64,000 nucleotides of DNA from Ruminococcus sp. (GCA_017404145.1 JAFRCW010000032.1:1-64000), one strand, 5' to 3'; positions 1 to 8,291 are shown, counted from the stretch's first letter. A program made the numbers and translations. Notes: generated from the sequence alone by a model not told the origin.

Positions 1-748
1 GGCAAGTCGAGGGCGCCTTGCCCTGCGGGTGATGTGGTTCGCAGCCGAAAACGAAATATGTTATCAACGTTTCGGCACGATGAGGGCATCGTGCCCTACG
101 GTTTTAACCAACGTTTCATAGGGATGTAGGGCGGGGGCTTGCTCCCGCCGAGAGTCATCATTTATATTAACGTTAATTGCGAAGCATATCTGACGTTTGT
201 TTTGCTTCGCGTGAAAACGTCGTAATAATATCAGCATTTCGGCAAGTCGAAGGCGCCTTGCCCTACGGGTGATGTGCTTCGCAGACGAAAACGAGATATG
301 TTATCAACGTTTCGGCAAGTCGAGGGCGCCTTGCCCTACGGGTGATGTGCTTCGCAGAAGATAACGATATTTGTTATCAGCGTTTCGGCAAGTTGAGGTC
401 GCCTTGCCCTACGGGTGATGTACTTCGCAGCAGATAACGATATTTGTTATCATCGTTTCGGCAAGTCGAGGGCGCCTTGCCCTACGGGTGATGTGCTTCG
501 CAGAAGAAAACGACATATGTTATCAACGTTTCGGCGGGAGCAAGCCCCCGCCCTACGGTTTTTAACCGACGTTTAATAGGATCGTTGTTTATGTCCTGCT
601 TTGACGTTGTTTGACATATGATTCGTACATCTCAATTTGATCACTTATATAAAATTTACATTTTATTATTGAATTCTTGTCTTTTGTGGTATATAATGGA
701 CAACGTAGGAATAAAATGTCCAAATACTAGACAAGTGAGGATTGAAAT
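1..748. repeat. Intergenic repeat block with 73-bp tandem repeats
   Basis: No gene is visible in this stretch. A 73-bp unit occurs at 1-73 and then four times head to tail at 241-313, 314-386, 387-459 and 460-532. Each unit starts with a palindrome (GGCAAG, about 10 bases, CTTGCC), continues with a spacer ending in TTATCAACGTTTC, and differs from the others by only a few bases. Different palindromes with the same flanks lie at 74-101, about 127-153 and 533-557. The copies are contiguous with no unique spacers, so this is not a CRISPR array. A related unit in opposite orientation lies at about 57595-57660. Confidence 0.85.
669..697 (+). promoter_or_regulatory. Promoter of the cohesin-like gene
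   Basis: TTGAAT at 669-674 and TATAAT at 692-697 are separated by 17 bp. They lie about 50 bp upstream of the start codon at 749, which has a GTGAGG-type ribosome binding site. Confidence 0.6.
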
Positions 749-1723
749 ATGAAAAAATTTCTTTCGTTATTCTGTGTTCTGGCGCTGCTTGCTGCTTTTG
801 CGGTGATTCCCGCTTCTGCTGCCGAAGCTGCTCAGACGATCGTTGACGTTGTTCCCGGCGATGAGGTCAGCTACCAGCTCGTGCTTTCCGATGTTGATGA
901 GAAGGTCGTCGGATGTGATTTTTCCGTTTATTATGATGACGCCACCCTTGACGTCACCTCTGTCGCTGACTTTACCAATTCTACCAACGAGGACGATTGG
1001 CGTGCGCTGATCAACCCCGATATGGACGGCGAGGTTATCGGAAATTGGTCCATCCTCAGAGGCGTTGACTTCTCCGACGGCGGAAATATCGTTACCGTCA
1101 ACTTTAAGGCGAAGCAGAGCGCTTCTACCCATATTTCTTACTATGTACGCTATCTCTATCCCGATTCTTTAGAGGAATTCACCAAATATACCTTTACCTG
1201 TAATGTCACCAAGAACGGCTCTACCGTTTTGGAGAATGCGAAACCCGAGCTCGGCGTGAACACTAATTCCGATCCCGGTCAGTTTGTCAACTCTGTTGAC
1301 GGCGACAGCGCAAACGCGGGTCAGGGCGGGTCTTCCAACGGCGGCTCCGGCGAAGGTGCTGAGCCTAACGAGAACGGCGGCGGCTCCGGTTCCGGCTCTT
1401 CCGGCGGATCCTCCTCTTCTCCCGCTGCGACAAACGGCGCGTCAAATCCCACAACCGTCAACAGCCCTAACTCCAAGGCGGCGGGCGTTGAGACGATCGT
1501 TTCGACCGACTCCGAGGGCAACGAAGTGATCACTGTCGTATCGGCGACTCCTTCCGAGTCAAAGGGAGGCGGATCTCCCGCGCTCTGGATCGTGCTGGGT
1601 ATTATCGTAGTTGCCGGCGCGTGTGTCGCGATCTACTTTGTGATGAAAAAGAAGAAAGCGTCTCCCGACGGCGCAGCGTCTGCCGAAAAGACAGAAACGA
1701 CCGATTCGGAAGATAAGGAATAA
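749..1723 (+). CDS. Membrane-anchored surface protein with a cohesin-like domain
   Basis: The 324-residue product has a signal peptide (about 1-24), a beta-rich domain (about 28-165), a Gly/Ser/Asn-rich linker (about 185-275), one transmembrane helix (about 278-298) and a short tail starting KKKK. The extracellular domain has cohesin hallmarks: VVPGDEVSYQLVLSDV near the start, then FSVYYDDATLDVTSV, and a late GGNIVTVNFKAK strand. Cohesins bind dockerins, and three dockerin proteins are encoded at 36836-39028, 45802-46932 and 58779-62006, so it may hold dockerin enzymes on the surface. Anchoring is by a transmembrane helix rather than an LPXTG sortase signal. The cohesin assignment is from pattern only; another carbohydrate-binding beta-sandwich is possible. 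Confidence 0.6.
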   Translation: MKKFLSLFCVLALLAAFAVIPASAAEAAQTIVDVVPGDEVSYQLVLSDVDEKVVGCDFSVYYDDATLDVTSVADFTNSTNEDDWRALINPDMDGEVIGNWSILRGVDFSDGGNIVTVNFKAKQSASTHISYYVRYLYPDSLEEFTKYTFTCNVTKNGSTVLENAKPELGVNTNSDPGQFVNSVDGDSANAGQGGSSNGGSGEGAEPNENGGGSGSGSSGGSSSSPAATNGASNPTTVNSPNSKAAGVETIVSTDSEGNEVITVVSATPSESKGGGSPALWIVLGIIVVAGACVAIYFVMKKKKASPDGAASAEKTETTDSEDKE

Positions 1724-1736
1724 ATTGTAATAGGAT

Positions 1737-1770
1737 AAGGCTCTCCTTACGAGAGCCTTTGATTTCTTAC
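1737..1770 (+). terminator. Intrinsic terminator-like hairpin
   Basis: AAGGCTCTC, loop CTTAC, GAGAGCCTT followed by a T-rich stretch, directly after the cohesin-like gene. The T tract is weak, so read-through into the small membrane protein gene is possible. Confidence 0.5.
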
Positions 1771-1789
1771 TGCAGATCAGGAGACAACA

Positions 1790-1948
1790 ATGGAATTATT
1801 TCAGCGTCTGAAAGATCTTTTCAGCATTATGAACGGAACAAACGTGCAGCCGACGGCATGGATCATCACGATATGCTCTGTGATATTTGCCGCGGTTATC
1901 GTTCTTGTTATTATTCTCGGAAAGAAAAATAAAAATAAAAAGGCGTGA
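1790..1948 (+). CDS. Small single-pass membrane protein (52 aa)
   Basis: This short ORF has a good ribosome binding site (CAGGAGA, 8 bp before ATG). The peptide has an amphipathic N-terminus (MELFQRLKDLFSIMNG), one hydrophobic helix at about residues 23-43, and a lysine/asparagine-rich end (GKKNKNKKA). It follows the cohesin-like protein gene, which ends in a similar helix plus basic tail, and is separated from it only by a hairpin. Function is unknown; it might associate with the surface protein in the membrane, but nothing in the sequence proves that. Confidence 0.55.
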   Translation: MELFQRLKDLFSIMNGTNVQPTAWIITICSVIFAAVIVLVIILGKKNKNKKA

Positions 1949-2230
1949 TTTTCGAAGAACGGATATGTTCCTTCGTTCTGTACGATGCCGCGTTGGATCA
2001 ACACCGTAGGGGAGGGTCTTGACCTCCCGAAAATGCATTTTTGTAACGTGAAAGCGTTCGGGAAGGTCAAGACCTTCCCCTTCAGTATGACTCTGTGCCT
2101 TGGCTGATTTTTCTCATCTTCCCAGATATTGACATTTTGCGATAGGGCTCGTTCTTTTCTTTTGTTAAAATTGCTACAAAGGAATTATGAAAGTTTGTAC
2201 ACTTTTGTTTAATGAATTATTCGAAAAATA
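1949..2230. repeat. Intergenic region with composite palindrome
   Basis: No gene seen. At about 2006-2085 there is a composite element: GTAGGGGAGGG hairpin (core TCTTGA), a middle part with AACGTGAAAGCGTT, and a second GGGAAGGTCAAGACCTTCCC hairpin. It has the same architecture as elements at 5113-5199, 18813-18943 and 21246-21331. The rest is AT-rich sequence leading to the next promoter. Confidence 0.7.
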
Positions 2231-2259
2231 TTGAAATTTTAATTCTTTTGCAGTATAAT
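2231..2259 (+). promoter_or_regulatory. Promoter of the surface glycan-binding-like gene
   Basis: TTGAAA at 2231-2236, 17-bp spacer, TATAAT at 2254-2259, about 68 bp before the start codon at 2327. Confidence 0.65.
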
Positions 2260-2326
2260 AAATGGTACTAAGGGGAATAGTGTTTCCCCCTGTAAATATT
2301 CCAATTTTATTATGGAGGAGATTACT

Positions 2327-3397
2327 ATGATTAAGAAAATTTTAGCTCTTGTCATCGCTGTTATGATGATCATGAGCGTAGCAGTTATCGCTGCTTCCGC
2401 TGAACAGGCTGAAATCGTAGAAAACGGCGCTGACGCCGCTGCTGCGGTTGCTGCTGACGGCGGCGCTGATTCTGCTGCTGACGCGGGCGCTGATTCTGCT
2501 GCTTCCGCAAATTCCTTTAAGTTCAACCCCAACGGCCAGTGGAACAACTTCTCTACCATTTACTGCCATATCTTCGTTTACGGCGGCGCTTCTTTAGCTG
2601 AGTGGCAGACCAAGAAAGAAAAGTGCTCCGATAACGGCGACGGCACCTGGACCTATGACCTCGACGCGAAGGGCTTTGCTCTTGAGAACGGTACATGGTA
2701 CTGCATTATGTTCTCCGCCGATACAGGCGTTGAGACCTACCAGACCCTGATGGATGCTTCCTGCTTAGGCGATACCCTGACAGTCGGCACCGAGCAGATC
2801 GAGAACCCCGTAGACTCTTCCAAGAAGTCTTATGTTGCTACCTTCTCGAACCATGACGCTTCCGTTTACGGTCCTGTTCTGGCGATCACCTCTATCGGTA
2901 ACGTTGTCGGTTCCGCTCCGGCTCCCGGCCAGTCCAAGTATTCCCTGTTCGTTAAGTTCCTGCAGGAGAACCTTCTGAACGCTCGTACCTATTCCGGTAA
3001 GAACGATCAGCAGCTGCTTGACGACACTGCGAAGACCCTCGGCCTTGGTAAGTCTGACGTTGAGGCGGCTATCGCTGAGTCCGGTGTGACTGATATCGCG
3101 TGGAGCAAGGATGCATCTTCTCTGGCTGACGAGTCCAGCAGTGACGCGAAAGAGACCAACAACAGCTCCGCAGGTTCCGGCGGTTCTTCCAGCTCCGGTT
3201 CTTCTTCCAGCTCCGGTTCTTCTTCCAGCTCCAGCGGTTCCTCTTCTTCCGGCAGTTCCTCTTCTTCCAGCGGCGCTTCGGGTACAGCTTCCGGCTCTAC
3301 CAAGACCGGTCAGGAGACCACCGTTCTCTTCATCGCGCTTGGCGTGATGGTTGCAGCTGCAGGCGTTATCTTCTTTGCTCGCAAGAGAGCGAAATAA
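2327..3397 (+). CDS. Membrane-anchored surface protein with putative starch/glycan-binding module
   Basis: The ATG at 2327 is preferred to the one at 2312 because GGAGGAG lies just before it and a signal peptide (MIKKILALVIAVMMIMS...) starts there. The 356-residue product has an Ala/Asp-rich segment (about 30-60), a Trp/Tyr-rich beta domain (about 63-195), a helical segment with LLDDTAKTLGL (about 205-245), a long Ser/Gly linker, and a transmembrane helix ending in ARKRAK. The beta domain plus helical segment are clearly paralogous to the N-terminus of the dockerin protein at 36836 (shared GDGTWTYDL/GDGIWSLDL, YGPVLAITSIGNV/YGPVLLVTSIGNV, YSGKNDQQLLDD/YSGKDDQTLLDD). The beta domain resembles family 25/26-type starch-binding modules by eye, but this needs a profile search. 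No catalytic domain is visible. Confidence 0.65.
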   Translation: MIKKILALVIAVMMIMSVAVIAASAEQAEIVENGADAAAAVAADGGADSAADAGADSAASANSFKFNPNGQWNNFSTIYCHIFVYGGASLAEWQTKKEKCSDNGDGTWTYDLDAKGFALENGTWYCIMFSADTGVETYQTLMDASCLGDTLTVGTEQIENPVDSSKKSYVATFSNHDASVYGPVLAITSIGNVVGSAPAPGQSKYSLFVKFLQENLLNARTYSGKNDQQLLDDTAKTLGLGKSDVEAAIAESGVTDIAWSKDASSLADESSSDAKETNNSSAGSGGSSSSGSSSSSGSSSSSSGSSSSGSSSSSSGASGTASGSTKTGQETTVLFIALGVMVAAAGVIFFARKRAK

Positions 3398-3426
3398 GGA
3401 TGACAAGAGCATAATCCTATAACAGT

Positions 3427-3456
3427 AAAGGCTTCGCCGATTCGGTGAAGCCTTTT
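3427..3456 (+). terminator. Intrinsic terminator
   Basis: AAAGGCTTC and GAAGCCTTTTTT form a strong stem with an internal CCGA/TCGG extension and a T6 tail, right after the surface protein gene. Confidence 0.85.
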
Positions 3457-3470
3457 TTGTATGTAGGGTT

Positions 3471-3573
3471 GTCATTGCGAGGGCTTTAGCCCGTGGCAAT
3501 CCCCTACTTTCAGAAGACGGTATTAATGACAGGGGGATTCTTCGGTCGCTTAGCCGCTCCCTCTGAATGACAA
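3471..3573. repeat. Intergenic repeat of the GTCATTGCGAGG family
   Basis: About 100 bp bounded by GTCATTGCGAGGG and CTCTGAATGAC, which are inverted to each other, with inner arms GGCAATCCCC and GGGGGATTC. Related copies are at 11430-11559, 24054-24160 and 32125-32258; split copies at 4247-4456 and 14370-14556. Confidence 0.8.
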
Positions 3574-3577
3574 TTCC

Positions 3578-4162
3578 TCATTCCTCATTAACGTACACTT
3601 GAGGACAAACCTCTTTGATTTTATTTCTGAGGCTTTGGAAGTCCTGAAACGCTTCTTCCATCTGGTTGGGGTTGCGTAAGATCGCGGCGGGATGGAACAT
3701 CGGCATCATCCAGATCCCTTTGGTATAGATCCAGACGCCGTGTTCCCGGGTGATCCTGAGATCGGGCTTAATCAGTTTCATTCCCGCGATCCTGCCTAAT
3801 GCGATGATGATTTTGGGGCGGATCATCTTGGTCTGGGCCCTGAGATAGCGGATACAGGCGTCCTGCTCGTCTTCCAGCGGGTCGCGGTTATGCGGTGGGC
3901 GGCATTTGACGATATTAGTGATGTAGATGTTCTTATGACGGTCAAGATCAACGGCGTAGAGCATCTTGTCCAGCAGCTGTCCGGCTTTGCCGACGAACGG
4001 TTCTCCCTTGAGATCCTCCTGTTCGCCGGGACCCTCGCCGATGAACATCACCTGTGCCTGCGGGTTGCCGACGCCGAACACGACGTTGTGCCGCCCTTCA
4101 TACAGACGGCACATCTGACAGTTCAGACAATCTCTCTTGATTTCTTCGAAGTTTTGGTACAT
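3578..4162 (-). CDS. Uracil-DNA glycosylase, family 4 (iron-sulfur type)
   Basis: This enzyme removes uracil from DNA arising by cytosine deamination, starting base excision repair. The 194-residue product has motif GEGPGEQED (residues 43-50), [11 protein letters not shown] after it, and the active-site motif HPAAILRNP (157-165). Cysteines 15, 18, 87 and 103 fit the four [4Fe-4S] ligands of family 4 (CxxC at the start, then two Cys 15 residues apart), so the cluster should be present. Length is typical for the family. It reads toward the repeat at 3471-3573 and has no obvious operon partner. Confidence 0.93.
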   Translation of the reverse strand: MYQNFEEIKRDCLNCQMCRLYEGRHNVVFGVGNPQAQVMFIGEGPGEQEDLKGEPFVGKAGQLLDKMLYAVDLDRHKNIYITNIVKCRPPHNRDPLEDEQDACIRYLRAQTKMIRPKIIIALGRIAGMKLIKPDLRITREHGVWIYTKGIWMMPMFHPAAILRNPNQMEEAFQDFQSLRNKIKEVCPQVYVNEE

Positions 4163-4486
4163 ATTTTCACCTGTCTATTGAAATTTGTCCTTATTTGTTG
4201 TACAATAAAAAAGATAGGAACGACTTGAAGAAGTCGGTGTCATAATTGTCGTTGCGAGGGAGCGAAGCGACCGAAGAATCCCCCAATCGAGTGGTTAGTG
4301 GATAGTGGTTAGTGGTTAGTGGTTAGTGGTTAGCGGATAGTGGTTATTATTTAAATAGCCGTCCGCAGGACCCTACAAACGAATCACTGACAACTAACAA
4401 CCAACAACTAATCACAACAGGGGTTTCTCACGGGGCGAAAGCCCCTTTGAATGACGATCGAATATTATATGTTAGGTGGTATGATT
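4163..4486. repeat. Intergenic region: split repeat around TTAGTGG array
   Basis: No gene seen. One half of a GTCATTGCGAGG-family repeat (TGTCGTTGCGAGGGAGCG...) is at 4247-4284 and the other half (ending CTTTGAATGACG) at about 4420-4456. Between them lies a low-complexity array of GTTAGTGGTTAGTGG-like units (about 4290-4335) and further TAAC/ACTAA repeats to 4412. The end of the repeat supplies an in-frame ATG at 4451 just before the pduL-like gene, and a GGTGG ribosome binding site follows at 4475-4479. Confidence 0.75.
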
Positions 4487-5056
4487 ATGAAGAAAATTAT
4501 GGTAGAAACATCCGCTCATCATCTGCACGTTACCGCAGAGACCTTTGCGACTTTGTACGGAGAGGGCAAAAGCCTGACCAACAAGAAGGACCTTTCCCAG
4601 CCCGGTCAGTTCGCCTGCGCCGAGAAGGTGACCGTCGTAGGCCCCAAGGGTGAGATCACCATGTCCATCCTCGGACCGTTCCGCCCCGAAGATCAGGTAG
4701 AGATCTCTATGACCGAGACCAGAAAGCTCGGCGTAGTAGGCGTGATCCGCGAGTCCGGTGATCTTCAGGGCACTCCCGGATGCATCCTGCGCGGACCCGA
4801 AGGCGAGGTCGAGATCGATCACGGCGTGATCGTCGCGAAGCGTCATATGCATATGACCCCCGAGGCGGCTGCCGAATACGGCGTAGAGGACAAGCAGATC
4901 ATCAAGGTCGCGGTCGGCGACAACGGCAGAAAGGTGATTTTCGACGACGTTATCGTCCGCGTATCTCCCAAGTATTTCCCCGCTGTCCATCTCGATACCG
5001 ACGAGGCGAACGCCGCGGGTCTGATGGGTACCGTTGACGGTGAGACTATATTATAA
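4487..5056 (+). CDS. pduL: PduL-type phosphate acyltransferase (phosphotransacylase)
   Basis: This family transfers acyl groups between coenzyme A and phosphate (acetyl- or propanoyl-CoA to acyl phosphate) and links acyl-CoA to ATP production via an acetate/propionate kinase. The 189-residue product has the duplicated PduL fold: SAHHLHVT (residues 9-16), LSQPGQFA, VLGP-type ILGPFRPEDQVEIS, then KRHMHMTPE (119-126) and DTDEANAAGL (170-179). The His residues at 11-14, 120, 122 and 168 are probable metal ligands. ATG 4487 is chosen because AGGTGG lies 7 bp upstream; upstream ATGs at 4451, 4469 and 4481 are in frame but lack a site, and 4451 lies in a repeat. No microcompartment shell genes are nearby and there is no shell-targeting N-terminal extension, so it is probably a soluble fermentative enzyme. 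Confidence 0.88.
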   Translation: MKKIMVETSAHHLHVTAETFATLYGEGKSLTNKKDLSQPGQFACAEKVTVVGPKGEITMSILGPFRPEDQVEISMTETRKLGVVGVIRESGDLQGTPGCILRGPEGEVEIDHGVIVAKRHMHMTPEAAAEYGVEDKQIIKVAVGDNGRKVIFDDVIVRVSPKYFPAVHLDTDEANAAGLMGTVDGETIL

Positions 5057-5080
5057 TTCTTTTTAAGAACAATAATTTAC

Positions 5081-5112
5081 ATAGCGCTCCGAAAGGGGCG
5101 CTTTATTCTTTT
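5081..5112 (+). terminator. Terminator after pduL-like gene
   Basis: AGCGCTCC, GAAA loop, GGGGCGCT followed by TTATTCTTTTT. Confidence 0.65.
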
Positions 5113-5199
5113 TGTAGGGAAGGGTCTTGACCCTTCCGAACGTGACGCTGTTATCAGCGTGAGATTTGGGCGGAGCGGTCAAGACCGCTCCCTACTGTT
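5113..5199. repeat. Composite palindromic repeat overlapping the GH31 stop
   Basis: The element starts GTAGGGAAGGG and ends CGCTCCCTAC. It contains two hairpins (AAGGGTCTTGACCCTT and GGAGCGGTCAAGACCGCTCC) around a central GACGCTGTTATCAGCGTG palindrome. The right-hand hairpin runs into the 3' end of the GH31 gene on the minus strand and supplies its last codons and its TGA stop. Confidence 0.8.
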
Positions 5200-7170
5200 T
5201 GAAATGATCCGGACATTTTCAAGTGACGCTTTGAGGGAAACCCCATCATCCCGGTACAGCTCGTAGCTGTCAGATGTACCGATCAGTTGGATCGTCGCAT
5301 AATCGAGTTTGTCCGTACAGTCGGCGGGATCACAGAGGGGGATCGCGAAGCCCTTTCTGATGAAGAATACAACGTCGGACAGCGGAATATGGATATAGTG
5401 ATGCCCTTGCTTTAATTCTTCTATAGAAATTTCACCCTTGTGCATCCGTACCATTGTCATCTCTTCGGGGAGGTATACCATTCTGCCGGAGACGTTCTGG
5501 GTATAGACGGGCGCGATCATCAGCGCTTCGCCCACCATCAGCTGATCCTCGACCTCTGCGGCGATCTCGTCGTCCTCATAAACGAAAGACAGGGGAGAGA
5601 AGTACAGATCATTTTTCAGCGCCGCTTTCATAAACTCCGAGTAGAGATAGGGGAGCAGTCGGTATCTGAGCGTGATGATATCACGGAAATCCTCGGTATC
5701 GCCGAAGGAATACGCCTCCTGCCGTCTGGTGCCGACAGCGGAGTGGTTGCGCATCAGCGGGGTAAAGATCGCAAATGACAGCCATCTGAGCAGCAGATCA
5801 CGGGTGCAGTCGCCGCCGAAGCCGCCGATGTCCGAGCCGGTGTAAAGGAAGCCGCACATATTTAAGGAAGGCATCTGGCGTATGCTTTGCAGGATATGGC
5901 TCCACCACGCGTGATTGTCGCCGGTCCATACGCCGCCGTAACGGTGAGCGCCGATGTAGGATGCGCGTGAGAACAGCAGAAAGCGCTGTCCGCGGATCCT
6001 TTGGAGCGCCTCAGACGCCGAGCGGGTCATATTGAATCCGTACAGGTTGTGAACGTCGTTATGGTTGAATACGCCCTCGGGGGTGCGGTGATAAAAGGCG
6101 GTGTAGTCCTCCTTGGAGTTGGAGAGAGACGGAAAGACGTTGCGCGCGTTGAAATAGTCGTATACCTCGAGATTCTTTCCCTCAAAGGTCTTGATCTTTT
6201 CAAAGGCGGTTTTCAGTCCCTTGTCGGAGTAGAAGAGCGCGGGCTCGTTCATATCATTCCAGAAGCCTTCGATCCCCATATCGGTGAGGGTTTGGTACTG
6301 ATTGCCGAACCACCGTGACGCGTCTTCATTGAGAAAATCGGGCAGGACCGAGCGTCCCGGCCATACCGCAGTGACGAATTCTTCTCCGTTCTCATCCTTG
6401 CAGAAATAACCCTTCTCCTTGCCCTCGTCGTAGACAGAGTAGCCCTCTCTGACCTTGACTGCCGCGTCAATAATCGGAATCAGGCGGATGCCCTGTTCTT
6501 TCAGCTCGGCAGAGAGCGCCTTGAGGTCGGGGAAACGCACCTTGTTGACGGTAAAGTCCTGAAAGTCCTCCATATAGTCAATGTCGAGATAGACGGTATC
6601 CAGCGGGATGCCCGCTTCGCGGTGTTTGGATACCGCCTCGCGGATATCCTCTTCCTTGACATAGCCCCAGCGGCTCTGTCCGTAGCCGAACGCGAAGAAC
6701 GGCGGCAGATAGCTTCTCCCGATCAGCGAGCGGAATTCGCGGATGATCTCTTTGAGAGTGCCGCCCTCGATGAGATAGAGATCGAGCCTGTCGTTCTCGG
6801 GCGTGACTTGGATGATATCGGAGTCGGTGTAGCCGATATCGAAACGGATCTTTGCGGGATAGTCGAAGAACGCGAGAAATCTCTCATCCTTTCCCGCGTC
6901 GACAAGAATGAAGTTATGCGCGCCGTAGAGCGAACGCTTCTCCTCGGTGTGGATGGGATCGTCGGCGCAGTAGCTCTCATAGACCCAGCCGCGTTTGTTG
7001 ATGCCGCGAATCTGCTCTCCCAGTCCGTAGACGCGGGTACGCTCATTCATCCGATAGGTGTATTTTCCGTCCTGATGGGAAAAGTAGGGCAGAAGAGCGC
7101 TCTCGCTCTCTATCTTCCTGACAACAGCTTTGGTATCAATATACGGTGAAAAACTCCATTTTCTGATCAT
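5179..7170 (-). CDS. Glycoside hydrolase family 31 alpha-glucosidase
   Basis: GH31 enzymes cleave alpha-glucosidic bonds at non-reducing ends. The 663-residue product lacks a signal peptide, so it probably acts in the cytoplasm on imported malto- or isomalto-oligosaccharides. Visible are an N-terminal beta domain, FAFGYGQSRWGY (159-170), YLDIDYM, the nucleophile motif WNDMNEPA with Asp306, and the acid/base segment GGVWTGDNHAWW with Asp418, then TGSDIGGF and TPLMRNHSA. All key residues are present. The last six residues (NSRERS) and stop come from a palindromic repeat, so the original C-terminus was probably changed by repeat insertion. Substrate (alpha-1,4 versus alpha-1,6) cannot be told from sequence alone. 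Confidence 0.92.
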   Translation of the reverse strand: MIRKWSFSPYIDTKAVVRKIESESALLPYFSHQDGKYTYRMNERTRVYGLGEQIRGINKRGWVYESYCADDPIHTEEKRSLYGAHNFILVDAGKDERFLAFFDYPAKIRFDIGYTDSDIIQVTPENDRLDLYLIEGGTLKEIIREFRSLIGRSYLPPFFAFGYGQSRWGYVKEEDIREAVSKHREAGIPLDTVYLDIDYMEDFQDFTVNKVRFPDLKALSAELKEQGIRLIPIIDAAVKVREGYSVYDEGKEKGYFCKDENGEEFVTAVWPGRSVLPDFLNEDASRWFGNQYQTLTDMGIEGFWNDMNEPALFYSDKGLKTAFEKIKTFEGKNLEVYDYFNARNVFPSLSNSKEDYTAFYHRTPEGVFNHNDVHNLYGFNMTRSASEALQRIRGQRFLLFSRASYIGAHRYGGVWTGDNHAWWSHILQSIRQMPSLNMCGFLYTGSDIGGFGGDCTRDLLLRWLSFAIFTPLMRNHSAVGTRRQEAYSFGDTEDFRDIITLRYRLLPYLYSEFMKAALKNDLYFSPLSFVYEDDEIAAEVEDQLMVGEALMIAPVYTQNVSGRMVYLPEEMTMVRMHKGEISIEELKQGHHYIHIPLSDVVFFIRKGFAIPLCDPADCTDKLDYATIQLIGTSDSYELYRDDGVSLKASLENVRIISNSRERS

Positions 7171-7194
7171 ATCCGCACCCCGAAATTCTTTCTA

Positions 7195-7222
7195 TTGATT
7201 TTTTGATAAAAATGTGTATAAT
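7195..7222 (+). promoter_or_regulatory. Promoter of the DegV gene
   Basis: TTGATT at 7195-7200, 16-bp spacer, TATAAT at 7217-7222; GGGGG ribosome binding site just before the ATG at 7271. Confidence 0.5.
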
Positions 7223-7270
7223 TAGTATAGCAAATATTCGGATAAATCTCAATACTACAGGGGGATAAAA

Positions 7271-8131
7271 ATGAGTAATAAGGTAATCATTTCCGCTGAC
7301 TGCACCTGCGATCTGAACAAAAAGCTTTCAGAGCGCTATGATATCAAGGAGATGCCGCTGCACATCGTGATCGGCGGCAAGAGCTATGAGGACTGGGTGA
7401 ACATCACTCCCGAAGAGCTCTACGACATCTTCTATAAGACAAAGGAGCTGCCCCACACGACTGCGGTGTCGGTAGGCGAATATACCGATTTCTTCCAGCA
7501 GTTTGTCAACGACGGCTATGACGTCGTTCATATCAGCTTGGGCTCCAAGCTTTCCGTCACCCATCAGAGCTCCGCGCTGGCGGCGCAGGAGTTTGACGGT
7601 CATGTGTTCTCGGTCGATTCCTGCTCTCTGTCCACCGGTACGGGACTTTTGGTCATCAAGGCGGCAGAGCTGAGAGATCAGGGAAAATCCGCGAAGGAGA
7701 TCGCCGAAGCGATACAGGGTATGGTCACGAAGTCTCACGCGTCCTTTGTACTGGATCGTCTCGACTTTATGAGAGCCGGCGGCAGATGCTCCACCGTCGC
7801 GATGCTCGGCGCGAATATGCTGTCCTTAAAGCCCTCTATCGAGGTCGTCAACACCGACGGCGGCGCGATGACAGTCGGCAAGAAGTACAGAGGCAAGTAC
7901 GACAAGGTCCTGCTCCAGTATATGGAGGATACGCTGGCAAGATATGACAACATCGACCACGACCGCGTCTTTATCACCCACGCCGGCGCGAACGAAGAGT
8001 ATGTCCAGAAGGTCTATGAGGCATTAAAGGCGAAGAAGATCTTCGATGAGATCCACATCACTCGCGCGTCCTGTACGATTTCGTCCCACTGCGGTCCCAA
8101 CACCTTGGGCGTGCTGTTTATGACGAAATAA
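7271..8131 (+). CDS. DegV family fatty-acid-binding protein
   Basis: DegV proteins bind a fatty acid between two lobes; some act with fatty acid kinase (FakA) in using exogenous fatty acids. The 286-residue product has the family pattern: ISADCTCDLN at the start, PLHIVIGGKSYEDW, HTTAVSVGEY, ISLGSKLSVTHQSS, VDSCSLSTGTGLLV, DRLDFMRAGGRCS, GPNTLGVLF near the end. Many members have TS(Q)P where this one has HTTAVS, a common variant. It is a single gene closed by a terminator; no FakA gene is nearby. Confidence 0.9.
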   Translation: MSNKVIISADCTCDLNKKLSERYDIKEMPLHIVIGGKSYEDWVNITPEELYDIFYKTKELPHTTAVSVGEYTDFFQQFVNDGYDVVHISLGSKLSVTHQSSALAAQEFDGHVFSVDSCSLSTGTGLLVIKAAELRDQGKSAKEIAEAIQGMVTKSHASFVLDRLDFMRAGGRCSTVAMLGANMLSLKPSIEVVNTDGGAMTVGKKYRGKYDKVLLQYMEDTLARYDNIDHDRVFITHAGANEEYVQKVYEALKAKKIFDEIHITRASCTISSHCGPNTLGVLFMTK

Positions 8132-8208
8132 TTGATGAATGATTATTGATTAATGATTAATAGCGATGGATACTCGCTTCGCTCGAACAATTTTATAGAT
8201 TTTAAACG

Positions 8209-8243
8209 AAAAGCTGGAGCTTCGGTTGAAACTCCAGCTTTAT
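8209..8243 (+). terminator. Intrinsic terminator after DegV gene
   Basis: AAAGCTGGAG, 12-base loop, CTCCAGCTTT followed by ATGATTTGTTTTT. Confidence 0.75.
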
Positions 8244-8291
8244 GATTTGTTTTTATAGGAATCAGGTGAGGGCAGAGCCCTCCCTTAGTTC

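Noticed and set aside
241..532. Possible CRISPR array
   Set aside because: The 73-bp units are contiguous and differ only by point changes; there are no unique spacers and no cas genes.
2765..3499. A 244-codon open frame antisense to the 2327 gene
   Set aside because: Its Arg/Gly-rich part is the mirror of the Ser/Gly linker; it starts in a repeat and has no ribosome binding site.
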